Shown piece by piece: positions 23,695 through 34,578 of a stretch of 64,000 nucleotides of DNA; the first letter of the stretch is position 1; each line of letters begins with the position of its first letter. Position numbers and translations under genes: made by a program. The notes under the pieces are model-generated. The model was given only the letters and a program-made list of their open reading frames with translations. It was not told where the DNA came from and did not search any database. Source of the stretch: Amylostereum areolatum (Eukaryota > Basidiomycota > Agaricomycetes > Russulales > Stereaceae); contig SAXG01000012.1 of the NCBI GenBank assembly GCA_012932865.1, forward strand, positions 62,001 through 126,000, read 5' to 3'.

Positions 23695-24548
23695 CCGTCC
23701 GCGGCTTTGGTGGGTCATTGGAGCTGCCCCCACGTCGTTTCATATTCTGCTGTTATGTTTGGACTCACTGACTCGGACATGGACAGTTTATGGTTACATA
23801 CATACTAATGTACTTCACCCCCTAATCTTCAATCCACATCCACGGGTGCAAGACACGCTGGGTACCCCACATTCAATGCGCGGCTCCTGACCTCCTGCAG
23901 GCTGCCACCGTGATAATACCATGCCCATTAGGCAACTTCTTCCCCTCCCCCCACATTCGCACAGCGCAGGCGTAATCGCGGCGCTTGCCTGTCACATACC
24001 TCGCAATCGATCTATGTACTTACACCCAGCTATGTTTCTACGATCGAACACCGGGAGTTAATGTCGCCCTTGCCCCAAAACACTGCGTCCTCGTGCAACA
24101 AAAGAAGCTCGTTCATTACATCGCCGATGAGAGATATACACACGGAACACTATGCGATCGTAACACGAGACCAGCTCGAAATAACCAACTTGCGGGAAAG
24201 GTACATATGATACTAATGCTATATGTAGACTCTGTGGTATGTAGGACAAGGTTGAGGTTGGAAGGGTGACTAGATATGGACAAAAGGGGATGATATCATA
24301 CGTGTGGATGAGGCGAGGATAGGGGAAAGACTGTGAGGAAGCGTGTGTATGCATATGCGGGAAGGGTAGATTAAAATATTGGTGAGAGGATACAGTGCAC
24401 GCATCGTATCCCGACTGAAGATGTTATGAAAAAACGACACGGCCGAGGACAAACCATATTGACAAGTATGAAATCCCAAAAAAAACGTAGCCACGACCTA
24501 CATGCAACAAAGGGGGGGAGAAGGCCGTAAGGCTTTGAGCTGCAAGTT
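23695..24548. other. Intergenic between convergent genes
   Basis: 3' ends of the unknown gene and of VTA1 face each other. No recognisable ORF, RNA gene or repeat; a G-run is at about 24512-24518. Confidence 0.4.
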
Positions 24549-26188
24549 TCACCTCTCGCCTAGTAGCAGCGCCAACGCCGCCCGCAGCTCCTTTCTTGCC
24601 TGCTCCGCGTCCTCGTAATCCAATGCTGAAATTGCAAATCGACAGTGTTTCTGCGCCTTGGCGATGACCGCCGGAGTCAGCTCCAGCGGGGGACTCGGAT
24701 GACTCGGTACGATGGGAGGGGGCGGCGGTGCACTGGGGAAGGAGGGTGGAGCACTTGGAGTAGGGTACGCGTGCCGCGTTGAATATGGCTGCGCGGGGAA
24801 CGGTGGCTGCGACGGTAGCTGTGGAACTTGGGGCGAAGAGGTCGTCGACGACGGCGAAGTGACACCAACGCCTGCGAGATACGCCGCCGTGGAAGGCGGC
24901 GATCCTCTGGGGACAAAATGCGTCGGTGACTTGGCGCGTTCGCTCGCGATGGAGTTGGCAGAGCTCAGAGAGCTTGTTCGGCTCCGTCTATGCCCACTCG
25001 CACTTCTGGCAGCGGGTGCGGCAGGTTGAGACAGCGATCCGGCTCGCGAGCGATGTTTCCGCGAAGCGTTTGAGCTGACCGACGACGGGGGTGACGGGGG
25101 TGCACCCACATTGTGCCCTTCCTCTCCGACAGTGGGAAGAACACCAAGCCCGGTTGCGATATTTGAGGGCGGGACGGAGGGACGAGTAGTATCATAGAAA
25201 CCCTCGTCCACACTGTCGCTTCCGGCCGATGTGCGCCGTGAATCTTGGCCAACAGTCGATGCCGTGCTCCATACATTTGAATTGGGCTGATGGGTGTCGG
25301 CAGAATGTCGAACAGCATTGAAACGACGGTCTTGTGCTGCAGCAGTTGACGGTGACATGTCTTTGGGCTGCGGAGCGGGATGGAAAGGGGGAGCGACAGA
25401 CAAGGGCGGGGAGGGAGGCGAAGGGAACACTTGTGTTGACGGAGGAGTAAGCTCTGCATCCGGCGACGATCCTGCGGGGCCGGGGGTGGGCTTTCTACCT
25501 TCTCGAAAGGCTTTCGCGATGTCTGCTGCTTTCCACTTGGCATACCGCGCCTTTTCCGCGTGCTGGGATTGGAAACGTATTATGAAGGAAACAACGATGA
25601 GGGGAACCACGGAATATCGGAGGAGGGGGAGAGGAAGGGGGGCAAGGAATGTTAGGAAATGAATGAATCAGATAAGACGTGCGTCAAAGGCGTACCGATT
25701 CCCATGGTGTTTTGTCTTCAAACACCTTTAGCACCTCAAGGAAGGTGGCAGCGGCTAAGAACTTTTTGGCGGTACTCCGGGTGGCCGCACCTTTCCGATC
25801 TTCGTTGTCGGCAACGTTAAAAACGCGAAGGGCAAAGTCCTCGACGTATACGCAGGAGACGGACTCGGTATCGATGGCTTCAGATGGGCCAATGGAAACA
25901 CGAAGAGACTCGAGGGCGGAGAGAAGAGCGGAGAGAAAGGCCCGATTGGCGGGCGCGGATGCTCTGAGTGCGATACCCTGCTGTGCTGCATAGTAGGAAC
26001 CTGTGTTGGTGGAGTCGGGTAAGAAAGATGTAAGAGAAAAGTAGGTGGAGAGATGAACACGTACACCAATAAGCAATGACTGGATCTTGGAGTCTGAGCT
26101 CGTCGGCGCGTTGAAGGAGGGAAGAGATAGCTTTGAGATCGGCGGGGAGGGGCGGAAGGCCGAGATATGAGTTATTTGAGTTTGCCAT
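24549..26188 (-). CDS. VTA1: Vta1-like regulator of Vps4 (ESCRT/multivesicular body pathway)
   Basis: Vta1 (LIP5 in animals) binds and stimulates the AAA ATPase Vps4, which recycles ESCRT-III on endosomes. The N-terminal MIT-like region reads MANSNNSYLGLPPLPADL, then LLQRADELRLQDPVIAYW and SYYAAQQGIALR across an intron, then KKFLAAATFLEVLKVF. The centre is a long Pro/Ser-rich linker. The last 45 residues are the conserved Vps4-binding (VSL) domain: AQKHCRFAISALDYEDAEQA, then RKELRAALALLL. Two introns are evident: one after TGG T near 26000-26070, one after PWES near 25580-25690. Stop at 24549. Start at 26188 is the only sensible Met before the conserved block. Confidence 0.9.
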
Positions 26189-27134
26189 GACTGAAACCGA
26201 AGACGGGGGATGAACCAAGGAAGGAGAGAGAAAAGAGAGGGGATGAGGAGAGAAGTCGAGGAGGATGGTAGTTATATCGGAGGGAGTTGAATGGGAGAAA
26301 AGGGAAGGAGGACCCTGAGTTTGGAGCAAAAGCGAACTCGAGTCGAGATCCAGGAGCACGTCCTCCGCCTGCAGGTCCCAAGAAGTGGATTGGTGTGCGC
26401 ACTAAGCACGGGTACTGGGGTATACTCCACCCAAAAACGTGTTCGGGTGGGGTTCCTGATAGAAGATTGGCAAGGCCAAAGGAAGAAAGGACACGAGGAC
26501 GTGAAGTAAGTACACGGATGACCGAGCGCTTGTTCGTGTGGTGATTCGCGTCCGCGACCTTTACTGTAGCTCGACGTCGAGCACGACGACGGTCAAGTTG
26601 AGGAACCTCAATCTGGAAGGGCGACCGCAGTTTGCCTCCGTAAGCCCTATGCCAGGGTTACATGACGTCATCCCCGACTGGGACTCGGTCGTCGAAAAAA
26701 GAAAAACATACGTTCGAAGATCCGATCCCATGTCGAGGGCCGATTTGTCGTCCATCCGGACACACTAGCTTTTGCGCGACTTTTGCTGTGAGCTTTGGTA
26801 TTTGTCTCCCTCGGAGCCCCTCACATGCCAACCGGCCCTCGCTATACCGAATCCTCGAAGGCAGACTGGTTCTCGAGACGTGGCACCACTCCACAAACCG
26901 CACATTCCATCCTGCCACTGCTCCTCCCAATGTCCAATCCACGTGTATGGAGCCCGTTATCTGCCCCGTTCACTCACACCCACGCTCACCTCCGACCGCG
27001 TTCGTCGAGTCTCCCACTTCAAGTTCCCACCCACTGTTCACATGTCTCTCGACTGGCGCTCTCGCACTTCGAAGCTCATCCAACTTTCCAGCACGCTCAA
27101 AATGCCACTGAGGGAATCTTGGACACCGGTTCAT
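26189..27134. other. Intergenic upstream of VTA1
   Basis: Open frames exist on the plus strand (for example 26662-27227) but show no conserved or ordered protein and overlap one another in different frames. I see no gene, RNA or repeat. Confidence 0.4.
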
Positions 27135-30100
27135 TCAATGGCAAATAATCCGATTCCTGCAAGTAACAAGATCGTACCACTGTGTCGACTTACTCGAGCG
27201 CTCTCGCCTTCTCCTCCAACATCATAACACGATCCATCACAGATCCTGGTTTGCTTGACGCCGCCTTCGGCCGCCGTGGCATCTGTACCTCCAAGCGTGG
27301 TGTCTTCGGCGTCGGGTCCCGACTGAGCAAGTAAGCCTTCGTGCCCGCCACCGACGGACCAGGTGATGATTGCGTTTCCCTCCCAGACGTACGATGCACA
27401 GCAGTAGCATGAGGCCGAGGGCGATTTCGAGAGACAGATAAGGTCGGAAGAGGTCGTCCCCCCAGTGGTCTCGTCGTTGGAAGCTTTCTTGCACCCAAAG
27501 ATATCTCGCCAGACCCTGGTCCGTGAGGGGTGGACAATAGATCCAGATCATCCAGAGACGTGACATCGTCCGATTCCACCGCATCTTGGGAGCCGGCCTT
27601 TGCGTGCTGCGAGAAGGTGACGTCCAGCGATTGGGGTAACTGGGCCTGGTCTGCATCGGGATCCGACGATGCATCCCCGATGTAGGACGATTCCTTGGGC
27701 AGGACAACGCCGAGGCCCGTCCCATCCGTAGCAAGCCGCGCCAGCTTCTCACGCACCCGCCGCGCAAAAGATGACTCGTTCTCCAGAGCGGAGTGGTCAG
27801 ATCTCCTGTTGAAGATAGGACTAGATGTGACGTCTTCGACGCATCTGGACTTGAGGTGGTCGTCGTCTGGTACCATCCTCTTGTTTTCGGCATCCTGTTC
27901 ATGCCTGGTAGACATATCCTGAGCTCTGGCGCGAGCCCGATGCAACGAAAGCGGGGACAAGCAGATACCACCTCCGTTGAGATGCCCCACAAGCACACGG
28001 TCTCCTGCGCCACCATCGAACCCCGAGTCGCCGTCCTCATCACCATCCTCGTTCTGCCTGGCCGAAGAAGCCGTGGACGAGATGTTCGAGACGAAGCTCA
28101 CGTTTGCGGGCGAGCGGGTCATAATCGCAATAGTCCGGTTTGGAGATGCATCTTCATCGTTGCGTGTTGACTGTCCGTGAGTAACGGAATCGAGCAATCC
28201 AGACAAGAACGGTTCGCCTGGCGTGATCCGCAGCTTGGTCGTTCCCGCTGTTGGCGTTGCCACGGTGGACGGTGTGGACGGGTTTGCCACCAACAGAGCT
28301 ATACCAGATTTGACATTACCAGCCCAGTCGGATGGAGGTAAGGTAGTATTGGGGGCGTGCGGGGTGTAGTAGGGAGGCTGTTCCGAATATGTGTGAGTCC
28401 CTTGATTCTAAATATCGCAATCAATATGGAAGGCACAAGGTAGATTGACGGCCCGTGTTGTGAAAACGGTGGCACGTACCTTCAGATCCAAGTTCTTGGT
28501 CTTGGGGAATCTGCGAGATCCAGGCAATTCAGGGGAAGAAGGTTGCGTTCTATACGGGGGCAGCGTTCCCATTTCCTTTCCACCGTAGTGGGGGGTGTCA
28601 AATGCCTTGGTGTATTGATTGATGACAAGAGCTTCATTGGGAATGGTGAAGGACGGCGGCGGGTCGACAGAAACCATCGACGCAATGCGTATAGGGAGCA
28701 CTACGGAGAGGTCTGTAGTGAGACCAGGAGTGTTAGAGGCAGAAACCGTGACACGGAGACTGTAATCCACCGCGAGAAGTTCCGAGCGGGAAATAGACAG
28801 CGCGTCAGGCTATGAAAGACGAAAGTCAGGACGATTGTACCCGCGAGTCATCGAAGACGGGTGGATGCTTACAGGCAATTGAATGTAGTGCATGAATTCC
28901 ATCTCTTGATCAGCGCCTACACCTGTCCACCAACCCTTGGCACTAGCGTGCCCCTTCGTCCCGCGTTTCCCCAACTCCAGGTGATTCTCCGCCACGGCGC
29001 GAGAATAGGTATGCATTTGGTACGAACGCTCGTCCAGAGGCTGACAGCCGTCACAGGGCTTGTAGACAGTAGTCGTGCGGATGAGTGTGACAGTCGCACT
29101 GCGTACGACACCGGCTGTATGATTTTCAACGCGCAAATGTGTGTAGCAGCGCTGTCCCGAGAGGTACCACAAGCGAGGAATTCGGGCCGTCAACTTCAAC
29201 TTGTTGCATGGATGTTTGCATCCGAGAAAGAGCGACCCAACGGCCGTCGAGACGAGCGGACGAGGAGCGGGAACTAGAAGTCTGAAAGACAGAAGAGGCC
29301 AGATTGTGCATGACCGGTAAAAATGGGCCAGGGAACGCTTGAATGTATCTGCATCCTTAACTTTGATCGACCTACAGTAAAGCCAAAAAAAATGTCAATA
29401 ATGGTTTAGCGAACATACTTGAAAGACACCTACGCCAAAACGACGTATCGAACGGCGATACCGCCGTGAACCTCGACTGCGCCTTTGGCGTTTCCCCCTC
29501 GAACTTCCGCGGGTAGTTCCATCTCGAAAGGCAAAACATGTAATCCAGGTCGGCCTTTCCTATAGCCCTCTGCGTCACCCTCTTCTATTGCACCCTCAAA
29601 GATCTGCTCGCTCGAGTAGCTGAGCTCGTCAAGGCGGCACGTATGTTGAAAGAATATGTGCCGATGCTGGTCATCCGCCAGGCATTCGAATCCTATGACA
29701 CGCAGCTTGGCATCCGCCAAAAGCACAGTAGACTCGTCCTTCTTCTTCGGATCCTTTCGCACTCGAACGATGAAGTTCCCAATCATGCGTTGACCTTGAA
29801 CGAAAGAATCGCCTGTAAGTGCAAGGTCAACCTCCACCTGAGCGCGGACCTTCGCCCGTTCAAGCGCAATAGGAATGCTTCTGGGTCCGGATACACCTGG
29901 AAACATGGAAGCATTGATATCCCCCGGAGGCGACATGTATGTTGCACCGGACCTCAACTTCGAGTGTGTACCGCCGAGCAAGGTGTCGAGGTCCGCGGAC
30001 TTTCGAGCGGGCGGGGCGCTGGCACTGATGAGGGTACCCTGGCGCCCAAGCAACGATGTCGGGGTACCGCGTGCGTCGACTAGGACCCTGTGTAGATCTT

Positions 30101-30438
30101 CGGTCCATAATTTAGCAAAGCAACCGGAAGCCCGAACACCGGGACCTACCGGAACCATCTTGAGTGCTGGATATGTGAGCCTCAGAGGTGCCTGCATGAG
30201 ATCTAAGAGGCTCTCTGCAGGGGACGCCAGTATCATTAGATGGTGAAGTACGCGGGAGCGAACTTTCCCGGGATGGTGATGGCAGTTGCAAAGAGGGGTC
30301 GTGGCTTGAGTTTCGCTGGAATGGAATGCGGAAGTCAGAGGAAAATTTTGCTACCCTGGGAGCAGTGTTTGGGGGTGCATGAGACGAGCGTGATAAGGGA
30401 GTGTCGATACCGAGCCCGGCGCGTAAAATGGTCGACAT
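27135..30438 (-). CDS. Alpha-arrestin-like (ART) trafficking adaptor
   Basis: Arrestin-fold protein of the fungal alpha-arrestin type, adaptors that bring Rsp5-type HECT ubiquitin ligases to plasma-membrane transporters. The N-lobe contains ALTGDSFVQGQRMIGNFIV, LRVIGFECLADDQHRH and HVLPFEMELPAEV before IAVRYVVLASIKVKD. The C-lobe has RCYTHLRVENHTAGVV, ATVTLIRTTTVYKP, and DYSLRVTVSASN with LSVVLPIRIAS. The tail, about 370 residues, is disordered and carries a PPYY motif (encoded at 28366-28377), a PPxY ligand for WW domains. The last intron has a perfect GTAAGT donor at 27192 region and ends the protein at ENRIICH, stop 27135-27137. Near the start, 30215-30251 is either a 37-base GT..AG intron or a one-base frame break. 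Confidence 0.8.
28366..28377 (-). other. PPYY (PPxY) motif in the arrestin tail
   Basis: Codons CCT CCC TAC TAC on the minus strand, in the context SEQPPYYTPHAP. In fungal alpha-arrestins such motifs bind the WW domains of Rsp5/Nedd4-type ligases. Confidence 0.6.
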
Positions 30439-31077
30439 GGGAGTAGTGCAGAGAGCAGTGCTATTCTATGCAGCGGGGCAGGCCGTAGATGCATATCGAT
30501 TTCAACGGCGGCAGGTGAAACAAACCGCTGGGTTTTCTCCGTCACTTTGGTCGAGTATATTCTGAAACGGGCTGACCTAGTTGTCCTTGTCCACGCGACA
30601 GCCGGCGTTTTGCAATTGTTTCATGACAAAAAGTAGTTGCCGACAACGGCAGGGTGCGTTTGGAGAAACGGTCGTCTAAGACGCAATGGCAGTGCGCGGG
30701 AAAGTGCGAGGTGGTGGCTGTGGTCCGTGGAAGACGAACACGAGAAGGTCAGATGTGAATCACCGGTGCAGATTGAGATGAGATCAGCTTTCTTCCAATA
30801 CAGGTAACGATACTGGCAGTAAGTGCCAGTAACAGTCTCCCATTCCAGCGGCATATTAAGGGGGTATTAACACAAGGTGCGTAGACTAATAAAGGATAGA
30901 TAAGTATACAGGTATACTATACAGTTCCATGAGAGATACGAGGTCTTGCCGAGTCCTAACGTATACTGCTACAGTGAATGCTGTGTTCAGTCTGATGAGC
31001 GGAGTGGATGCGAATAAAGATATGGAAGGAAATCAAGATCCAAAGAGAGAGAACAAACAATCAGGCAGACATGCGTC
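30439..31077. other. Intergenic upstream of the arrestin gene
   Basis: Holds the arrestin promoter and the 3' side of the acetyltransferase. No other feature recognised. Confidence 0.4.
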
Positions 31078-32159
31078 CTACCAATGTCCGAGATGAACCG
31101 CTTCCCGCGCAAACCCGATCTCCATCCAGTTATCCACGCCTTCCACTCGGTGCTTCGAGTTGGCCAGTCCAGCGAACCCTACGCGGTGATAGACACCGGA
31201 TGCAGCAGGGTTATCGTGCGCGACGTACAAGACGACGCTCGACTTGTGAGTCAGAAGGCGCTGACATACGTAGCGAACAAGACGCTCCGCACATCCGCGT
31301 TTTCGCCAGCGAGGGTTCGTGTAGACCTTGGTGATCCCGGCCACCTGGTCGCTTTGGCGTGTAACCGCGACAATTGATGCGATATCCGTGGGTTCCCCGG
31401 GTTTGTTGACCTCGAGCACCCATATGAGGTTCTGACGAATGAGGTATCCGGCCTCTTTGTGAGCGCGACGATCTGTCAGCGTGAACGGTTCCTGTAGGAG
31501 ACATTGCTCAGCACCCAACGTTATAAAGTGTCATTTCGACATTGACTCACCGAAGTAGACGCAAAGCCCTGACACAACTCCGCCACGATGGATATGTCAC
31601 TGTCGCGGGCAAGCCGCGGCGTATAAGCGAGATCCGAGAAGATGGTCATTCTGCGACGCGTAAGGGTCTCCGCCGTGCAAAATGTTAACTTTGCGGCGTA
31701 GTATGGATCAGGATAAGATGGGATCTTGGTGAGTTGTGACCACAGGTCAACGAAGACTCGTGTGATTGGCTCTGGAGCGAATACCGAAAACACTCGAGCT
31801 GGTGAGACGGCGGAGGAGAGCTTGTCGGCGAGCGCCTTCAGGCGGGGATAAAGGAAGTGGTCATCGAGTGTGTCGAATGGAGATGTGGAGAAGATGAAGA
31901 CGGGATAAGAGCCGAGGGGTCCTTCTGTACATGAAAGAACGAGATCGAGGGATGGTTCGGCGCCTGCGGAATGAAAGGTAGAGCATGTTATCCAGAGTTG
32001 AAGGTCCTCGCCACCTTCGATGGTGGAAGCTTTCAGGGCATGCGGATACATGATATTGGAGTTACGCTCTTGTCGGTCGAAGGCATTCCACACCGACCTA
32101 GGCAGCGTAGACGCATGCCTGTAGATGGCGGTAGTGTGCCTTTGAGTAAGAGCAGGCAT
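31078..32159 (-). CDS. GNAT-family N-acetyltransferase
   Basis: Two exons: 32159 to about 31550 and about 31500 to 31078, joined by a GT..AG intron beginning GTGAGT after FASTS. The first exon encodes a conserved fungal N-terminal extension (EDLQLWITCSTFHSAGAEPS, YPVFIFSTSPFDTLDDHFLY). The second carries the acetyl-CoA-binding GNAT core: VTRQSDQVAGITKVYTNPRW, RKRGCAERLVRYVCQRLL (the R/Q-x-x-G-x-A/C motif A), LYVAHDNPAASGVYHRVGF and ending EIGFAREAVHLGHW. It transfers acetyl from acetyl-CoA; the acceptor is unknown (amine or protein). The gene start faces the transposon at 32761. Confidence 0.82.
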
Positions 32160-32760
32160 GAGGAGATGGAGAGCTGGGTTTTGGAATGGGAGATGGGCAA
32201 GACTGTCCGTGTGTCCGACAGGCTTAAATACCTTTAGGCCATCCCCGTTAATTTAGGAGTGAAGCAAGATAATTGCAGTGACTCTACACCCGCAATGGTG
32301 TCATCCATCAACGGGGGATGTTGACACCGGAAGAATGGCGCATACGGTCGACCCGGATAGAGCTGGATTGACCCGGTTCCTCTGCGGTCTTGTCAAAGTT
32401 TCGAGTGGCGTTGGATCTAATTTGGCCTTAACTTAGCACCGACACAGCGTAGAAGATCTGTGCTCGAAATGGATTTGTAACCCGTATGAGAACAGGGCAC
32501 AGTCGGTTTCCCGTGGCCGGCGATATGACGAAGAGACCATACGAGGACCGTAAATCATCACGGGCTGCGGAAGACAGCGATGCAAAGCCACCAAGAGGTC
32601 GGCGGTGAGGAATTTCTGCTTGCATTCAATGACAGCGGGTCTGTCAAATGTTAATGAGGTACGAAAAATGAGCTTAAACTATACGTTCCGGGGCCGCGTA
32701 ACTTGACCTGTACGAGGATAGCAGCAGGCACGTTTGGCGTTCGAACGACATGGGCAATGA
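32160..32760. other. Intergenic between the acetyltransferase and transposon copy 2
   Basis: Promoter side of the acetyltransferase. Ends with CAATGA immediately before the transposon's left terminal repeat. No ORF of interest. Confidence 0.4.
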
Positions 32761-32792
32761 CTACACCACCAGCAGATCCTTCAGCTTCATTC
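32761..32792 (+). repeat. Left terminal inverted repeat of copy 2
   Basis: First 15 bases CTACACCACCAGCAG match the inverted right end exactly; 27 of 32 match overall, including an internal TCAGC block. Confidence 0.8.
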
Positions 32793-33921
32793 CGATATCA
32801 TGCCCCTGAGTGTGATGCTAGCGTGACACCGGATGGAATCCAAAAATGTCATGCTGATATCAGACTCAACGGGCTCCCTTGGGTCGGAAGCTGAGTTCCT
32901 TCGGATTCAATCCAATTATCTTACTAAGCTCGTCAAGGAGCAATCGGCGGGATGCTGGCTCAAATCATGCTTATCGCAATCTTATCATCCCAATGTGGAA
33001 GCAAACAAAGCATCGTAATATATATATCATTCCGAGAACTACCATACAAAGTACATGGGGGGTGTTACAGGATGTCTACGGGTCCAAAAGGAGGAATGAA
33101 AAATGAATTAGAGTGTGTTACCTGGCATGCCAGCAAAACGGGATTGAGATAACCTAGCAAGTGCCAGCGAGCAAAAACCAGAGACCCAGGGGGACCGAGA
33201 GCGAGGAGCGAGACGACAACCACAGGCCAAGACTGCAAGCAAAGACCGAGACCGCGAGTAGAGACCAAGAACACGAGGAAAGACCGAGAGCAAAGCCCAT
33301 AAGTGCGAAAGAGCCCTCGGCAACAAGAGATCCCCAGGGGTACTAGTAGGGCCTATGCATGAGTGGCGTGGTGAGACAGACGAGCAGGAAGTGAGAGATA
33401 CTAACACGCACCCAGGCTGTTGTCTCAATGCTACTCATGCTCATGAGAGAGCGGGCTGGAGACCTCGACATTGATGTGAGCGAAGGGGAAAGGGTGGGGT
33501 GGTCAAAGCCCACTCTTTGAGGAGATTCCGATATGTGATTCCGGTCTCGAAATCAGCTATACCGGGGTCTCCAGTGGTAGATGAGATGCTGTGGCCAGGT
33601 GGAGGGAGTTGACGTTGAGCGGTGGAGGTGGTGAGAGGAAACAAGAACGACACCGCGCGACGACGAAAATTGACATTGCTTACATAATCGACTTCAGACT
33701 CATCGCGCGGGGACTCCGTTCTTTCCACTTCTTACAAATGCCAGTGAAATGGGCTTGAAACCGACGGACCAGCTTGTGCTCACGCTGACTTTGGCGTGGA
33801 ATTGGCTTACACTGACGGAAAAGCGGGATGGAACTCGAATCAGGGGTTTAGATTCAAGCTGACGTGAAGCCAGCGTGAACCTCCGGTCACGCCATTCGAC
33901 TCACCCCAACTGGCCATCATA

Positions 33922-33953
33922 GATTGATGCTGAGGCAACTGCTGGTGGTGTAG
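33922..33953 (-). repeat. Right terminal inverted repeat of copy 2
   Basis: Inverse of the left repeat and identical to 11563-11594 of copy 1. Confidence 0.8.
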
Positions 33954-34578
33954 GATCGAGGTTGCGTGGGACTTCACATCGCCATCAGTCGACTGTGGCG
34001 GGGCAAGCAGGCGAAATGAGCAGTACCAATGGAAAGGGCCGACGTGTCTGAGGTGGCCATGGGTTCACAAAGCTCAGATCTCCACTAGATGAAACGGGAA
34101 ATAGGCACCAGTAGTAGCACAGCAAATCTCAAAACCTGCACAGCGTGGGCTGAGAGTCATGATGACTAGTCCTCGACACGGGTTTGAGCGGGTCAGTAAC
34201 GCGACTCGGCCGTGGATGCCTGGGTACGGCCGAAGACGGCGCTCTGAAAAGAGAATACTTGTTGTATTACAGCAACCCGTTGAACGAAAACCCACGGACG
34301 TACGGATCACCAGAGTAATATGGTTTCATCAGGGCCGAAAAGGCGGGAGAGATGTGAGGTGAATGGAGGGATGACCTCAGAAGAGATACCGGTGGCTCGA
34401 ATCTCGACGACCTGACAGACAGAGTGAGCAACTGCGAGTCTGCGACTCTGACGGGTCGGCGGACAATGGGATCCGGGAGCAACACGGCCAAACAGTCGTA
34501 AGCGCGGCGCCGGAGCGTTGTGCCTCCCATTTCTCTCCGGCCTTCAAGATAAATCCTGAGCGCACGTCGACCCTTCCT
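33954..34578. other. Intergenic between transposon and POP3
   Basis: Promoter side of POP3. Only short ORFs; no further copy of the transposon end was found. Confidence 0.4.

Larger units (their letters stand above)
32761..33953 (+). mobile_element. Full-length non-autonomous DNA transposon, copy 2 (1193 bp)
   Basis: Bounded by terminal inverted repeats: CTACACCACCAGCAG at the left edge and its reverse complement at the right edge, extending imperfectly to 32 bases (27 matches). From 32944 onward it is identical to copy 1 at 10585-11594. The left 183 bases are present only here. The interior has no transposase-length ORF, so movement would depend on an enzyme made elsewhere. The flanks do not match each other: left ends AATGA, right begins GATCG. 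If the target site is TA, as in Tc1/mariner-type elements, the TA would be the second and third bases of the repeat, so the superfamily is unresolved. Confidence 0.8.

Noticed and set aside
26662..27227. Plus-strand ORFs upstream of VTA1
   Set aside because: Overlapping frames with no ordered or conserved protein, no good splice structure and no family resemblance.
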